Counted from the first letter of the stretch, positions 1 through 6,553 are shown. The stretch is DNA of 8,654 nt from Sediminibacterium sp. (GCA_028288645.1 JAQBNJ010000217.1:1-8654); one strand, 5' to 3'. Notes: generated by a model not told the origin, from the letters alone. Made by a program: numbers and translations.

Positions 1-2
1 CG

Positions 3-500
3 AAACAGTGGGGGGCGTATACTTATAAAGCGGCGGACGATTTTCTACGCTTCAAAGTTAAAACGGAGCATTTGACACAGCTAACAGAAACGATGACACT
101 TGCGTTTGCCAATGTTACAACCACTAACTGTGACCTGAAGATGACGTGGGAGCATAGTGGTTTTACTATTCATATGACCACTGATATCGATGCCAAAGTA
201 ATGGCACGGATAGATTCTGCCATGAACACAGGTAAAAAGCCTTATTATGAAAGCTTAATCTATTATTACAACAACAATAAAGACATGAACAAAGCTTTAG
301 CCTGGGCAACGGAACTGGAAAAGGATAAAGGCTTTCCGCCGTTCGTGCCTAAGCTGTGGAAGGCCCGCATACTATTGAAAAAAGGTGATAAAGCGGCTGC
401 AATAGCAACAGCCCGGGAAGGAGCAAAAATTGCAGCCGATATGAAAACAGACGAATATGTACGTTTAAATAACGAGGTTATTGCACAGGCAAAAAAATAA
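3..500 (+). CDS. DUF2911 family protein, 3' part (5' end outside window)
   Basis: The frame is open from the window edge and gives 165 residues before TAA. The first visible residues (WGAYTYKAADDFLRFKV) followed by the segment with LTETMTLAFANVTTTNCDLKMTWE match the C-terminal half of DUF2911, a Bacteroidetes family of probably secreted beta-sandwich proteins of unknown function. The last 90 or so residues are helical and TPR-like (YYNNNKDMNKALAWATELEK, then KLWKARILLKKGDKAAAIATA), as is usual in the longer family members. A TTG at 72 could be read as a start, but the family match begins upstream of it, so the gene is simply cut by the window. Signal peptide and N-terminus are not visible. 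It is convergent with the next gene; no clear hairpin terminator separates them in 501-644. Confidence 0.85.
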   Translation, partial: KQWGAYTYKAADDFLRFKVKTEHLTQLTETMTLAFANVTTTNCDLKMTWEHSGFTIHMTTDIDAKVMARIDSAMNTGKKPYYESLIYYYNNNKDMNKALAWATELEKDKGFPPFVPKLWKARILLKKGDKAAAIATAREGAKIAADMKTDEYVRLNNEVIAQAKK

Positions 501-644
501 AATATATCCGCCGCAATTCTTTATTTTTTCTTCGAACCTTTTATTATCTGCTTCATCCGGGATAGAAGCAATCCGTGCCCGATGGTTTTGAAAACGCCAC
601 CTATGCAGGTATTGTAGTAATTCCATTTGTAAAATAATGCATTC

Positions 645-1295
645 TTAACCTGCCAATTCTTTGATGTCTTTTATTTCCAGGATCTGTAGGGGATATCCTT
701 TCAGGGTCGCATTGATCATTGCCAATCCAACTTCTTTTAAGGTACTTACCCGTTTGGGCAGTAATAGAGCCATCAGCTTCACTATGAATTTATAAAGAGG
801 CTTTGCATTCTTTTGTCCTGCAGTGGGTATCATGCCGCCCGGGCGAAAATTGTATTCATGTTTAAACGGCAACCCGATCAATGCATTCTCTGTTTTCCCT
901 TTCACCCTTGCCCACATTATTTTCCCTTTCTCTGAACTATCTGTATGGCTGCCTGATATAAAGCAAAATGTCAAACCGGTATTCACCTTTAGCAAGTTTT
1001 TTGCAAAGGCTATGGTGGTGTCGTAGGTAATATGCGTGTAGTCTTTTTCATTCATGCCGGCAGAACTGATACCGGCGCAATAAAAACATGCATCATAGCC
1101 TTTTAATTGTTCTGAATATATATCCATCGTAAAAAAATCAGGGACAATTAATTCTTTCAGTTTTGAATGTTGCAGGTTGACATGTTTACGGTTTACCATT
1201 AACACTTCATCTACATCTGCATGTTGTAAACATTCCAGCAATACTCCTTCGCCTACAAAACCGGTAGCGCCGGTTATAATTATTTTTATGGGCAT
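645..1295 (-). CDS. NAD(P)-binding epimerase-like protein (atypical short-chain dehydrogenase family)
   Basis: The protein is a small Rossmann-fold member of the NAD-dependent epimerase/dehydratase (extended or atypical SDR) group. The N-terminus has the nucleotide-binding GATGFVG motif directly after a beta strand (MPIKIIITGATGFVG), then AGISSAG at the end of the fourth strand. The segment MWARVKGKTENAL occupies the place of the active-site YxxxK; here Trp stands for Tyr and only Lys remains. A FRPGGMIP segment follows, as in related NmrA/epimerase-like proteins. I chose the ATG at 1295 because the family normally begins a few residues before the first strand; an in-frame ATG at 1316 would add seven residues. 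Neither start has a Shine-Dalgarno sequence. Length (216 aa) is normal for these short members. Substrate unknown. The 183 bp upstream (1317-1499) show no convincing promoter. Confidence 0.85.
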   Translation of the reverse strand: MPIKIIITGATGFVGEGVLLECLQHADVDEVLMVNRKHVNLQHSKLKELIVPDFFTMDIYSEQLKGYDACFYCAGISSAGMNEKDYTHITYDTTIAFAKNLLKVNTGLTFCFISGSHTDSSEKGKIMWARVKGKTENALIGLPFKHEYNFRPGGMIPTAGQKNAKPLYKFIVKLMALLLPKRVSTLKEVGLAMINATLKGYPLQILEIKDIKELAG

Positions 1296-1499
1296 AGTAA
1301 AACGATTTTCATACATGAGTTTTTAGCCGGTAGCAAGGTCGTATAACGGGAGTACACTAAAGTACTTTCAAATCAGGCAAGGATGAAAAAATTATTTTAG
1401 ACCAGTTTTTTTAGCCGGCTTTTGGACTAAGGGCGGGGGGATTCTTCCTTCGGCTTTTTGGGGTTCGCCTGACTGAACAAAATCAGCTGTTTTCTGCTA

Positions 1500-1973
1500 T
1501 CATCTCTTACAACTGACAACAATCTCTTCAAGTGGTCTGTTGTTAAAGATCTGCTCATCGTTGAAATAAACTTCCCAGGTAACCGGTAATGCCTTCTTCA
1601 GCATATGGCTCACGCCACAATAATATTCTTGGGACGCACTAACCGCATACATGGCTTCCTCCCTACAGTTACTATTTCCTCTGAAGTTATAAATGATATG
1701 AATGGCGATGTATTCAATAGGTTTTTGTTTGCATAGCTCACCAATAACTTTTATACTAAAATCGGCTACTTCCTTATGCTCATTCCTGAGTAATGCCACG
1801 ATGTCCATTCCTGTGCAGCCTGCAAGTGCGGTAAGGATAAATGGTTTGGGGATGGGGCCCAAGTCTTCGCCACCGCTTCTTTCAGGAGCATCCATCACAA
1901 TAGTGTGCCCATTCACAAGGGCATTGAACTGCATTTTTCCCATCCACTGTGTTTCAATTTCGTGCTGTGCCAT
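1500..1973 (-). CDS. OsmC/Ohr family protein
   Basis: At 157 aa this is a full-length OsmC-fold protein. The family are cytoplasmic dimers, and those characterised reduce organic hydroperoxides through a pair of cysteines. The two expected cysteines are present: Cys53 in LTALAGCTGMDIVALL, at the start of the central helix, and Cys119 in EYYCGVSHMLKKALPVTWEV near the C-terminus. The N-terminal GGEDLGPIPKP segment before the helix is the usual one. The closest described subtype is the OsmC-like (YhfA-like) group rather than Ohr itself, so peroxidase activity is likely but not certain. The start overlaps the end of the upstream membrane-protein gene by 20 nt, which points to translational coupling in one transcript driven by the tandem-dyad promoter at 2211-2280. 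Confidence 0.92.
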   Translation of the reverse strand: MAQHEIETQWMGKMQFNALVNGHTIVMDAPERSGGEDLGPIPKPFILTALAGCTGMDIVALLRNEHKEVADFSIKVIGELCKQKPIEYIAIHIIYNFRGNSNCREEAMYAVSASQEYYCGVSHMLKKALPVTWEVYFNDEQIFNNRPLEEIVVSCKR

Positions 1974-2181
1974 GGTCGTTGTTTTTCTTGCAGGTGTTTA
2001 TTCCGAATAGTAAGTAGAGAGGACAGTTTCCCACGAAGGCTGTTACGAAAAATATTATCGCCAGTATCCCAAGCACTATGGCCCACACGCCTGTAACGAT
2101 ATTCTGAAAACACAATACAGCCAGTATTGTGGAAACGGCTAACCTGATAACCCTGTCACCAGCACCCATGTTATTCTTCAT
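1954..2181 (-). CDS. DUF2892 (YgaP-type transmembrane domain) small membrane protein
   Basis: The 75-residue protein starts MKNNMGAGDRVIRL, the typical opening of DUF2892. Two hydrophobic helices follow (about residues 12-28 and 30-50), then the signature NCPLYLLFGINTCKK with Cys53 and Cys64. In some bacteria this domain is the membrane anchor of a rhodanese (YgaP). Here it stands alone and is followed by an unrelated hydrophilic tail of about ten residues that lies in the overlap with the OsmC gene. Role unknown; its pairing with OsmC suggests thiol or redox stress, which is inference. It is the first gene after the promoter at 2211-2280, with a 5' leader of about 30 nt. Confidence 0.9.
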   Translation of the reverse strand: MKNNMGAGDRVIRLAVSTILAVLCFQNIVTGVWAIVLGILAIIFFVTAFVGNCPLYLLFGINTCKKNNDHGTARN

Positions 2182-2210
2182 GATGTTGCATTTTTAATAT
2201 TGATTATTGG

Positions 2211-2280
2211 ATGGTCAAAATTATCCGGATACAGTTCGGTAATAAATGATACCTGTCATAAATGAGGCTGAGAAAACTCA
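2211..2280 (-). promoter_or_regulatory. Tandem Crp/Fnr-type promoter of the DUF2892-osmC unit
   Basis: On the minus strand the -7 box is TAATTTTG (plus-strand CAAAATTA, 2216-2223), matching the Bacteroidetes TAnnTTTG consensus. Its first base lies 29.5 bp from the centre (2252.5) of dyad ATGA-N6-TCAT at 2246-2259. A second dyad, TGAG-aaaa-CTCA at 2269-2280, is centred at 2274.5, exactly 22 bp further upstream. With a start near 2211 the dyads sit at about -41.5 and -63.5. No TTTG lies at the expected -33 position, which fits dependence on an activator. The same geometry recurs in the two other promoters of this window. Confidence 0.8.
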
Positions 2281-2294
2281 TGTTGGTTGTACCC

Positions 2295-2364
2295 TGACCA
2301 GACTCATAGCCATATATGATCTATATCAATTCCCAGGTATCCGTTGCCGTCTACTTTTGGCACT
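2295..2364 (+). promoter_or_regulatory. Tandem Crp/Fnr-type promoter of the PEP-synthase-like gene
   Basis: The -7 box TACTTTTG is at 2352-2359. The proximal dyad TGAT-ctat-ATCA at 2317-2328 is centred at 2322.5, 29.5 bp before the box. The distal dyad TGA-ccagac-TCA at 2295-2306 is centred at 2300.5, 22 bp further up. The implied start is about 2364, leaving a leader near 108 nt before the ATG at 2473. No -33 TTTG box is seen. The last bases before the box (GCCGTC) resemble those of the 3264-3333 promoter (GCCATC). Confidence 0.8.
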
Positions 2365-2472
2365 TAAACTAAGTGTATGTAAACTGTTGTTGACTTACCC
2401 TGGTTGTGACAAGAAGCATCTTTACAAAAAATGTATCAAAGATTACATGCCACATAATTCAAACTATTATTT

Positions 2473-3084
2473 ATGATCACTTATATCAACAAACCGATCA
2501 ATACTGCTACACCTGTTACGGATAACGATGAAAGCAGACCTTTACCCATCCAACAATCGCAACTGGCTTCCGAATGCGTTCCATCGCCTCATGGATTTAT
2601 TGTTACAGCTTTTGCTTTCGAAGAGTTTCTTACGTATAATTCCTTTCATTTTGCGCTGCATTGCCTGATGCAATCATTAGATATAAATGACTATTCGAAC
2701 CTTTTGGCTATATCTGACACCGCACAGTCGTTGTTGTTATCCGGGAAAATGCCACCCAGTCTGCAGAGGTCAATTGTAAATGCATATTATGAACTTGGAA
2801 TAAATGAACCCGTTATTGTCGATTCACACAATTTTACTCTAAAAGGTGTCAGGCCACAGGAGGATACAGCGGATGAGCATGACAATACCAAAACTATTTC
2901 CGGGGAGATAAACGTGCTCATTGCCGTTCAACATTGTTTTGCTGCTTTGTACACGGGAGATGCCATTAAATACAGGCAGGATAACAATTGTGTACATGAT
3001 AAGGCAGCATTGTCAGTAACGATACAAAAAATGAAACGATTGCCGACGTCCATCGGGATGACAAGGACAGAATTGCTTAATTAA
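2473..3084 (+). CDS. Short degenerate PEP synthase / PEP-pyruvate-binding N-terminal domain protein
   Basis: The 203-residue protein follows the N-terminal ATP-binding (ATP-grasp-like) part of phosphoenolpyruvate synthase. VPSPHGFIVTAFAFEEFL (about residues 36-53) corresponds to the VPPGFATTADAFREFL segment. MPPSLQRSIVNAYYELG (93-109) matches the linker helix. CFAALYTGDAIKYRQ (155-169) and HDKAALSVTIQKM (175-187) match the FASLFNDRAISYR and VALSVGVQKMV segments. The nucleotide-binding stretch that normally reads VRSSATAEDLP is replaced by VIVDSHNFTLK with its Arg missing, and the N-terminal GGKNASLGEM motif is absent. The chain stops just after the point where the enzyme reads GVMF-DTE, so the rest of the ATP-grasp, the phosphohistidine domain and the PEP barrel (about 590 residues) are missing. 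It ends at a good terminator and has its own elaborate promoter, so it looks like a maintained non-catalytic protein, perhaps regulatory, rather than debris. An in-frame TAA at 2455 fixes the start. Confidence 0.75.
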   Translation: MITYINKPINTATPVTDNDESRPLPIQQSQLASECVPSPHGFIVTAFAFEEFLTYNSFHFALHCLMQSLDINDYSNLLAISDTAQSLLLSGKMPPSLQRSIVNAYYELGINEPVIVDSHNFTLKGVRPQEDTADEHDNTKTISGEINVLIAVQHCFAALYTGDAIKYRQDNNCVHDKAALSVTIQKMKRLPTSIGMTRTELLN

Positions 3085-3123
3085 AAGCTCTCATCGATAT
3101 CCAGTTAGTAGTTCGTTTTAGGT

Positions 3124-3150
3124 AAAGTCCCGTGATGAACGGGACTTTTT
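3124..3150 (+). terminator. Rho-independent terminator after the PEP-synthase-like gene
   Basis: A perfect 10-bp stem, AAAGTCCCGT (3124-3133) with ACGGGACTTT (3139-3148), encloses the loop GATGA and runs into a T tract. It starts 39 nt after the stop codon and isolates this gene from the next unit. The near-symmetrical A and T flanks would let it work in both directions. Confidence 0.9.
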
Positions 3151-3263
3151 ATTGTATTCGCTCACAAAAAATTCGCCTAAGCTCCTCATTTACTTTCGCT
3201 GGAATACTGTTCAATCACTTCTCTGTTTAGTTTTTTTGTTGAGATATGTGCTAAGGTGCCGCT

Positions 3264-3333
3264 TGACAACAATCAGTATAAACGATGACAAGCGTCATTC
3301 TCCACCTTGCCTGCGCCATCTACTTTTGTTTCC
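3264..3333 (+). promoter_or_regulatory. Tandem Crp/Fnr-type promoter of the YceI-porin unit
   Basis: The -7 box TACTTTTG is at 3321-3328. The proximal dyad is the perfect inverted repeat ATGAC-aagc-GTCAT (3285-3298, centre 3291.5), 29.5 bp before the box. The distal dyad TTGA-caacaa-TCAG (TGA-N6-TCA at 3264-3275, centre 3269.5) is 22 bp further upstream. The predicted start near 3333 leaves a leader of about 50 nt before the ATG at 3383. There is no -33 TTTG box. It lies after the terminator at 3124-3150, so it should be the sole entry to the downstream unit. Confidence 0.82.
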
Positions 3334-3382
3334 GATAAAGAAAATAAACAAACAATTTTTTAATAAACAAAAATCATCTTTT

Positions 3383-3967
3383 ATGAAACAGTTATCGTTA
3401 GGAACCAAATGGATACTTCTCCTGGTCTGTATGCAGCTTATATCAGTTGCAACTATGGCGCAGGTAAAATATCACGCAAAAGATAATCTTAAGTCTGAGA
3501 TCAAAGGTACCTCTACGCTTCATGACTGGAGCATGCAGGCTTCCAAAGGCGAATGCAATGCAGTATTCACACTTAACCCTGCTAACCAGCTCACTGGTTT
3601 GACCTTTCTAAATTTTACAATGCCTGTTGAAGGGTTAAAGAGCGAAAAGAGTTCAATGGATAAAAATGCCTATAAAGCGTTGAAGTCAGAACAAAACCCT
3701 ATGATCTCTTATCACCTGACCTCAGCTTCGGTTGCACAGGATGGTTCTGTAAGATGTTTTGGAAAATTAACCATAGCCGGCGCCACTGTAGATACCGAAC
3801 TGACGGCCACTGCGAAAGTGAATGCTGATAAAAGTATCGCTATATCAGGAAGCAAAAAGATCAGCATGAAAGATTTCAATATTGCGCCGCCAAGTTTTAT
3901 GCTGGGTACGATCAAAACCGGAAATGATATCACTTTAAAATTCGACGTGACCCTCGCAAGAGAATAA
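3383..3967 (+). CDS. YceI-like secreted protein (first copy)
   Basis: The 194-residue protein has a signal peptide (positively charged start, hydrophobic core at about 9-22, likely cut after ATMA at 23-26). It then shows the YceI lipocalin-like pattern: KGTSTLHDWSM (41-51), the helix with SMDKNAYKALKSEQNPMISY (91-110), GKLTIAGATVDTEL (127-140), and the C-terminal KISMKDFNIAPPSFMLGTIK with a final FDV strand. YceI proteins bind polyisoprenoid or other long-chain lipids in the periplasm; the ligand here is unknown. The frame stays open upstream to 3152, but that stretch contains the terminator and the promoter, so the ATG at 3383 is the start. It opens a unit with the porin-like gene 35 nt downstream. 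Confidence 0.92.
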   Translation: MKQLSLGTKWILLLVCMQLISVATMAQVKYHAKDNLKSEIKGTSTLHDWSMQASKGECNAVFTLNPANQLTGLTFLNFTMPVEGLKSEKSSMDKNAYKALKSEQNPMISYHLTSASVAQDGSVRCFGKLTIAGATVDTELTATAKVNADKSIAISGSKKISMKDFNIAPPSFMLGTIKTGNDITLKFDVTLARE

Positions 3968-4002
3968 AATAACTCAATTAATCTTAATCAAAAACGACTA
4001 TT

Positions 4003-5382
4003 ATGAAACAATTATTTAAAAAAGCAAACGGACTGGTACTATTATTCGCCGGGTTCTTACCAGTGTTTGCAATCGCACAACAGGCTGCTATTTCAAATTT
4101 CAGGGCGTATGATAAAAATGGTATCAATGTGTTTGAGGACCCCAAAGATTCTGTTTCCTCTTTCAATGGATTGAAGCTCAGGTTTGGTGCAGGCTTTACG
4201 CAGCAGTTTCAGAATTTGAAACATACGAACGATGGTGCATTGAACAATACCATTGGTTCATTTGCTAATGGCGTATCAACACCGGGCAACAGGTTGAAAG
4301 TGATCACTCCCGGTTTCCAGACCGCACAGGCAAATTTATTTATGGATGTGCAGTTAGCTGATGGTATCAAACTGAACATCACCAGTTACCTCTCTACCAA
4401 GCACCACAACGAAACATGGGTGAAAGGCGGTTATATCCAGTTCGATAAACTTCCCTTCAAATGCGATATCCTATCAAACATCATGAAGTTCACCACAATT
4501 AAAGTGGGGCATTTTGAAGTGGATTACGGTGATGCGCATTTCCGCAGGAGCGATGGCGGACAGGCACTGTACAATCCCTTTATGGAAGGCAATATCATGG
4601 ATGAATTTGCTACAGAGATCGGTACCGAGATTTACCTGAAAAAGGACGGATGGTTTGCAGTGGGCGGAATTACCACCGGCATGATCAAAGGAAATGTTGA
4701 TTCAATGTATAAAGCCGCTAACCCGGATAACGATCTGCAGAAATCACCTTCTATTTTATTAAAAGCAGGATTTGATAAACAGGTATCAAAGGATCTGCGC
4801 CTGAGATTGAGCGCTTCTTACTATGGCAACCAAAGCAGCGGCAGTAACACACTTTTTGGTGGAGACCGTTCTGGTTCAAACTACCAGTATGTGATGGAAC
4901 TTAATTCTGCCAACCCAAGCAGTGCAACCGGTGCAGGTACACCTTTAGCTTTTTCCGGTCGGTTTAATCCGGGGTTCAGCAAGAAATTGAACGCATTCAT
5001 GTTGAATGGTTTCCTGAAAACAGGAGGATTAGAACTCTTCGGAACTTATGAGACTGCATCAGGCAGAACCTCTAAAGAAACAGCTACAAGAGGCGTAAAA
5101 CAGTATGCTGTGGATGGTGTTTACAGGTTTGGAAAAACAGAGGACCTGTTTCTCGGCCTGAGATACAATACAGTGTCTGCCCGCCTGGCTGATGGCGTCA
5201 TCACTTATACCAGCGATGTAACCATTAACCGTTTTGCAGTAGCAGGTGGCTGGTTCATGACAAAAAATATCCTGATGAAAGCAGAATATGTGATCCAGAA
5301 ATACAATGATTTTCCTGCTGCCGATTATCGTTCAACAGGCAAATTCAACGGCTATGTTATAGAAGCTGTTGTTGGATTCTAA
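4003..5382 (+). CDS. Outer-membrane beta-barrel (porin-like) protein
   Basis: The 459-residue protein starts with a clear signal peptide (MKQLFKKANGLVLLFAGFLPVFAIA, cut likely after residue 25). The mature part is rich in alternating hydrophobic and polar strands with aromatic girdle residues and ends in VIEAVVGF, with the C-terminal Phe typical of outer-membrane barrels handled by the BAM machinery. Strand-like segments include KLRFGAGFTQQF, NLFMDVQLADGIKLNITSYL, RLRLSASYYGN, LFLGLRYNTV and FAVAGGWFMTKNILMKAEYV. The segment KVGHFEVDYGDAHFRRSDGG loosely recalls phosphate-selective or carbohydrate porin-like barrels, but I cannot assign a substrate. It lies between two YceI-like genes, which suggests a joint envelope role, perhaps lipid or quinone handling (inference). 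The first 15 nt of its coding region and its A-rich leader resemble those of the preceding gene. Confidence 0.82.
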   Translation: MKQLFKKANGLVLLFAGFLPVFAIAQQAAISNFRAYDKNGINVFEDPKDSVSSFNGLKLRFGAGFTQQFQNLKHTNDGALNNTIGSFANGVSTPGNRLKVITPGFQTAQANLFMDVQLADGIKLNITSYLSTKHHNETWVKGGYIQFDKLPFKCDILSNIMKFTTIKVGHFEVDYGDAHFRRSDGGQALYNPFMEGNIMDEFATEIGTEIYLKKDGWFAVGGITTGMIKGNVDSMYKAANPDNDLQKSPSILLKAGFDKQVSKDLRLRLSASYYGNQSSGSNTLFGGDRSGSNYQYVMELNSANPSSATGAGTPLAFSGRFNPGFSKKLNAFMLNGFLKTGGLELFGTYETASGRTSKETATRGVKQYAVDGVYRFGKTEDLFLGLRYNTVSARLADGVITYTSDVTINRFAVAGGWFMTKNILMKAEYVIQKYNDFPAADYRSTGKFNGYVIEAVVGF

Positions 5383-5404
5383 AAGAGTTGTTTGCTATAT
5401 CGAG

Positions 5405-5436
5405 TGCCGGGATGCTGTTTGTCCCGGCATTTTTTT
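5405..5436 (+). terminator. Rho-independent terminator inside the YceI-porin unit
   Basis: The stem TGCCGGG (5405-5411) with CCCGGCA (5423-5429) has an 11-nt loop and is followed by seven T residues. It lies between the porin stop codon and the second YceI-like gene, whose start is 20 nt beyond the T tract. No separate promoter is evident after it, so it probably lowers expression of the three distal genes or protects the 3' end of the upstream message. Confidence 0.88.
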
Positions 5437-5455
5437 AACCGCTATTCACGTTATC

Positions 5456-6070
5456 ATGTATCCAGGAAAAAATATCATTGCATTGTTTACAGCCGCATGC
5501 ATGCTGTCATTCATCTCGGCAACGGATATGGCGCCGGTGATGATAAAGTGGATGATCTTAAAGGATTGCACTGTAAGGGTAAATGGAAGCACGAACATTA
5601 ATAAATTCAGCTGTGTTGTGCCCGACTACCTGCGGTCCGATACATTAACCTGTTACAGGGGAAATGATCTTCCTGTGATCTTGTCCGGCCGTCTTGCATT
5701 ACCAGTGATCAGTTTCGACTGCAGTAATAACATGATGACCAACGACCTGCGGAAAACCCTAAAGGCGAAAGAATTTCCGTCGCTTAATATTTATTTTATA
5801 TCGCTCGAAAAATATCCGGAACTGAATAATACACAGGAATCTATTACCGGGGTAGTAAATATTGAGCTGGCAGGCGTGTCTAAAAAGATAGGGATCAATT
5901 ACCAGATCTCCATGGATGAGCAGAAGATCATTCATCTCATTGGCACGCAAACGATCCGGTTCTCTGATTTCGCGCTTATCCCGCCGAGGAAACTGGGTGG
6001 AATGATCAGGGCAGATGACAGGCTGGACGTAGTTTTCAAGGTCAACTTCAAACGAATTTCCGATCAATGA
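5456..6070 (+). CDS. YceI-like secreted protein (second, divergent copy)
   Basis: The 204-residue protein has a probable signal peptide (hydrophobic core about residues 7-21, with SATDMA near the cut). The YceI pattern is recognisable though diverged: DCTVRVNGSTNINKFSC (37-53) for the STLHDW strand, MTNDLRKTLKAKEFPSLNIYF (94-114) for the central helix and strand, GVVNIELAGVSKKIGINYQI (132-151), and IRFSDFALIPPRKLGGMIR (167-185) before the final FKVNF strand. It keeps the fold but has few of the side chains of the first copy, so it is not a recent duplicate. Four cysteines in the mature chain (38, 53, 66, 89) are absent from the first copy apart from two unrelated ones. The frame is open upstream to 5369, but that would run through the terminator, so the ATG at 5456 is preferred. 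Expression probably depends on readthrough of the terminator. Confidence 0.85.
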   Translation: MYPGKNIIALFTAACMLSFISATDMAPVMIKWMILKDCTVRVNGSTNINKFSCVVPDYLRSDTLTCYRGNDLPVILSGRLALPVISFDCSNNMMTNDLRKTLKAKEFPSLNIYFISLEKYPELNNTQESITGVVNIELAGVSKKIGINYQISMDEQKIIHLIGTQTIRFSDFALIPPRKLGGMIRADDRLDVVFKVNFKRISDQ

Positions 6071-6121
6071 TATGATCCAGGTATGCAATTGATCCATTTT
6101 CAAATGTTTACAAAACGATTT

Positions 6122-6529
6122 ATGAAAAAAATATTTTTATCAGGATTAACAGCAGGGATCATCTTATTTATTATAAGTTATGGCGGCCTGTATGTAGCGA
6201 TACGTTGTTTCCCGTCTTTTTTTGTTGACTACAATAACCCGTTGTTCAATTCCAATGGAAGCCGCGATACATTGTTTTATTCGCATGCTTTTATTTTCAG
6301 CTTTGCGCTATCCTGGTTCTGGGAGAGATTTAAAAGCCTGTTCAAAGGACATTTTATTTTACGCGGCCTCGAATTTGGTTTGGTATATGGGATCATCGCA
6401 TTGGTGCCTGTAATGTGGATCACATTCAGTTCACTGGATATAACGGTTACAATGGTGTTGAGCTGGTTCTTTTACGGTTTATGCCAGGCTGTGATAGCAG
6501 GGGTGGTGTTCGCAAGGATGAATCCTTAG
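6122..6529 (+). CDS. Small four-helix integral membrane protein, function unknown
   Basis: The 135-residue protein is strongly hydrophobic, with likely membrane helices at about residues 5-27, 52-68, 83-102 and 108-131. The loop between helices 1 and 2 (about 28-51, FPSFFVDYNNPLFNSNGSRD) is polar; the second loop is basic (ERFKSLFKGHFILR). By the positive-inside rule the first loop would face the periplasm. I do not recognise the family; the layout recalls small DUF1761-like proteins, without firm support. The ATG at 6122 is chosen because MKKIFLSGL is a normal start for such a helix; an in-frame ATG at 6083 would add 13 residues. It sits 51 nt after the second YceI-like gene and 24 nt before the CoA-transferase gene, so it probably belongs to the same transcript. 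Confidence 0.75.
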   Translation: MKKIFLSGLTAGIILFIISYGGLYVAIRCFPSFFVDYNNPLFNSNGSRDTLFYSHAFIFSFALSWFWERFKSLFKGHFILRGLEFGLVYGIIALVPVMWITFSSLDITVTMVLSWFFYGLCQAVIAGVVFARMNP

Positions 6530-6553
6530 TATTAAACTAATCAATCTATCAAA

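Noticed and set aside
521..670. Minus-strand open frame of about 50 codons downstream of the epimerase-like gene, suggesting a frameshifted tail
   Set aside because: It has no start codon near its beginning, and the epimerase-like protein already ends at the normal family position (LEIKDIKELAG).
1319..1419. Two copies of a GTTTTTAGCCGG-like string about 87 bp apart, and the palindrome AAAGTACTTT at 1359-1368
   Set aside because: They are short, imperfectly repeated and not placed relative to any recognisable promoter element.
1474..1485. Isolated CTGA-N6-TCAG dyad just downstream of the OsmC-like gene
   Set aside because: It has no partner at 22 bp and no TAnnTTTG box at 29.5 bp on either side, so it fits a chance occurrence.
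1702..2113. Open frames opposite or alongside the OsmC and DUF2892 genes
   Set aside because: They are out-of-frame readings of two clearly recognised genes and have no family features.
2246..2476. Open frame of 76 codons starting with ATG on the plus strand in the divergent region
   Set aside because: It runs through all four regulator dyads and the -7 box, starts upstream of the predicted transcription start, and shows no family resemblance.
3152..3382. N-terminal extension of the first YceI-like gene
   Set aside because: The extension covers the promoter and begins right after the terminator, and it would bury the signal peptide.
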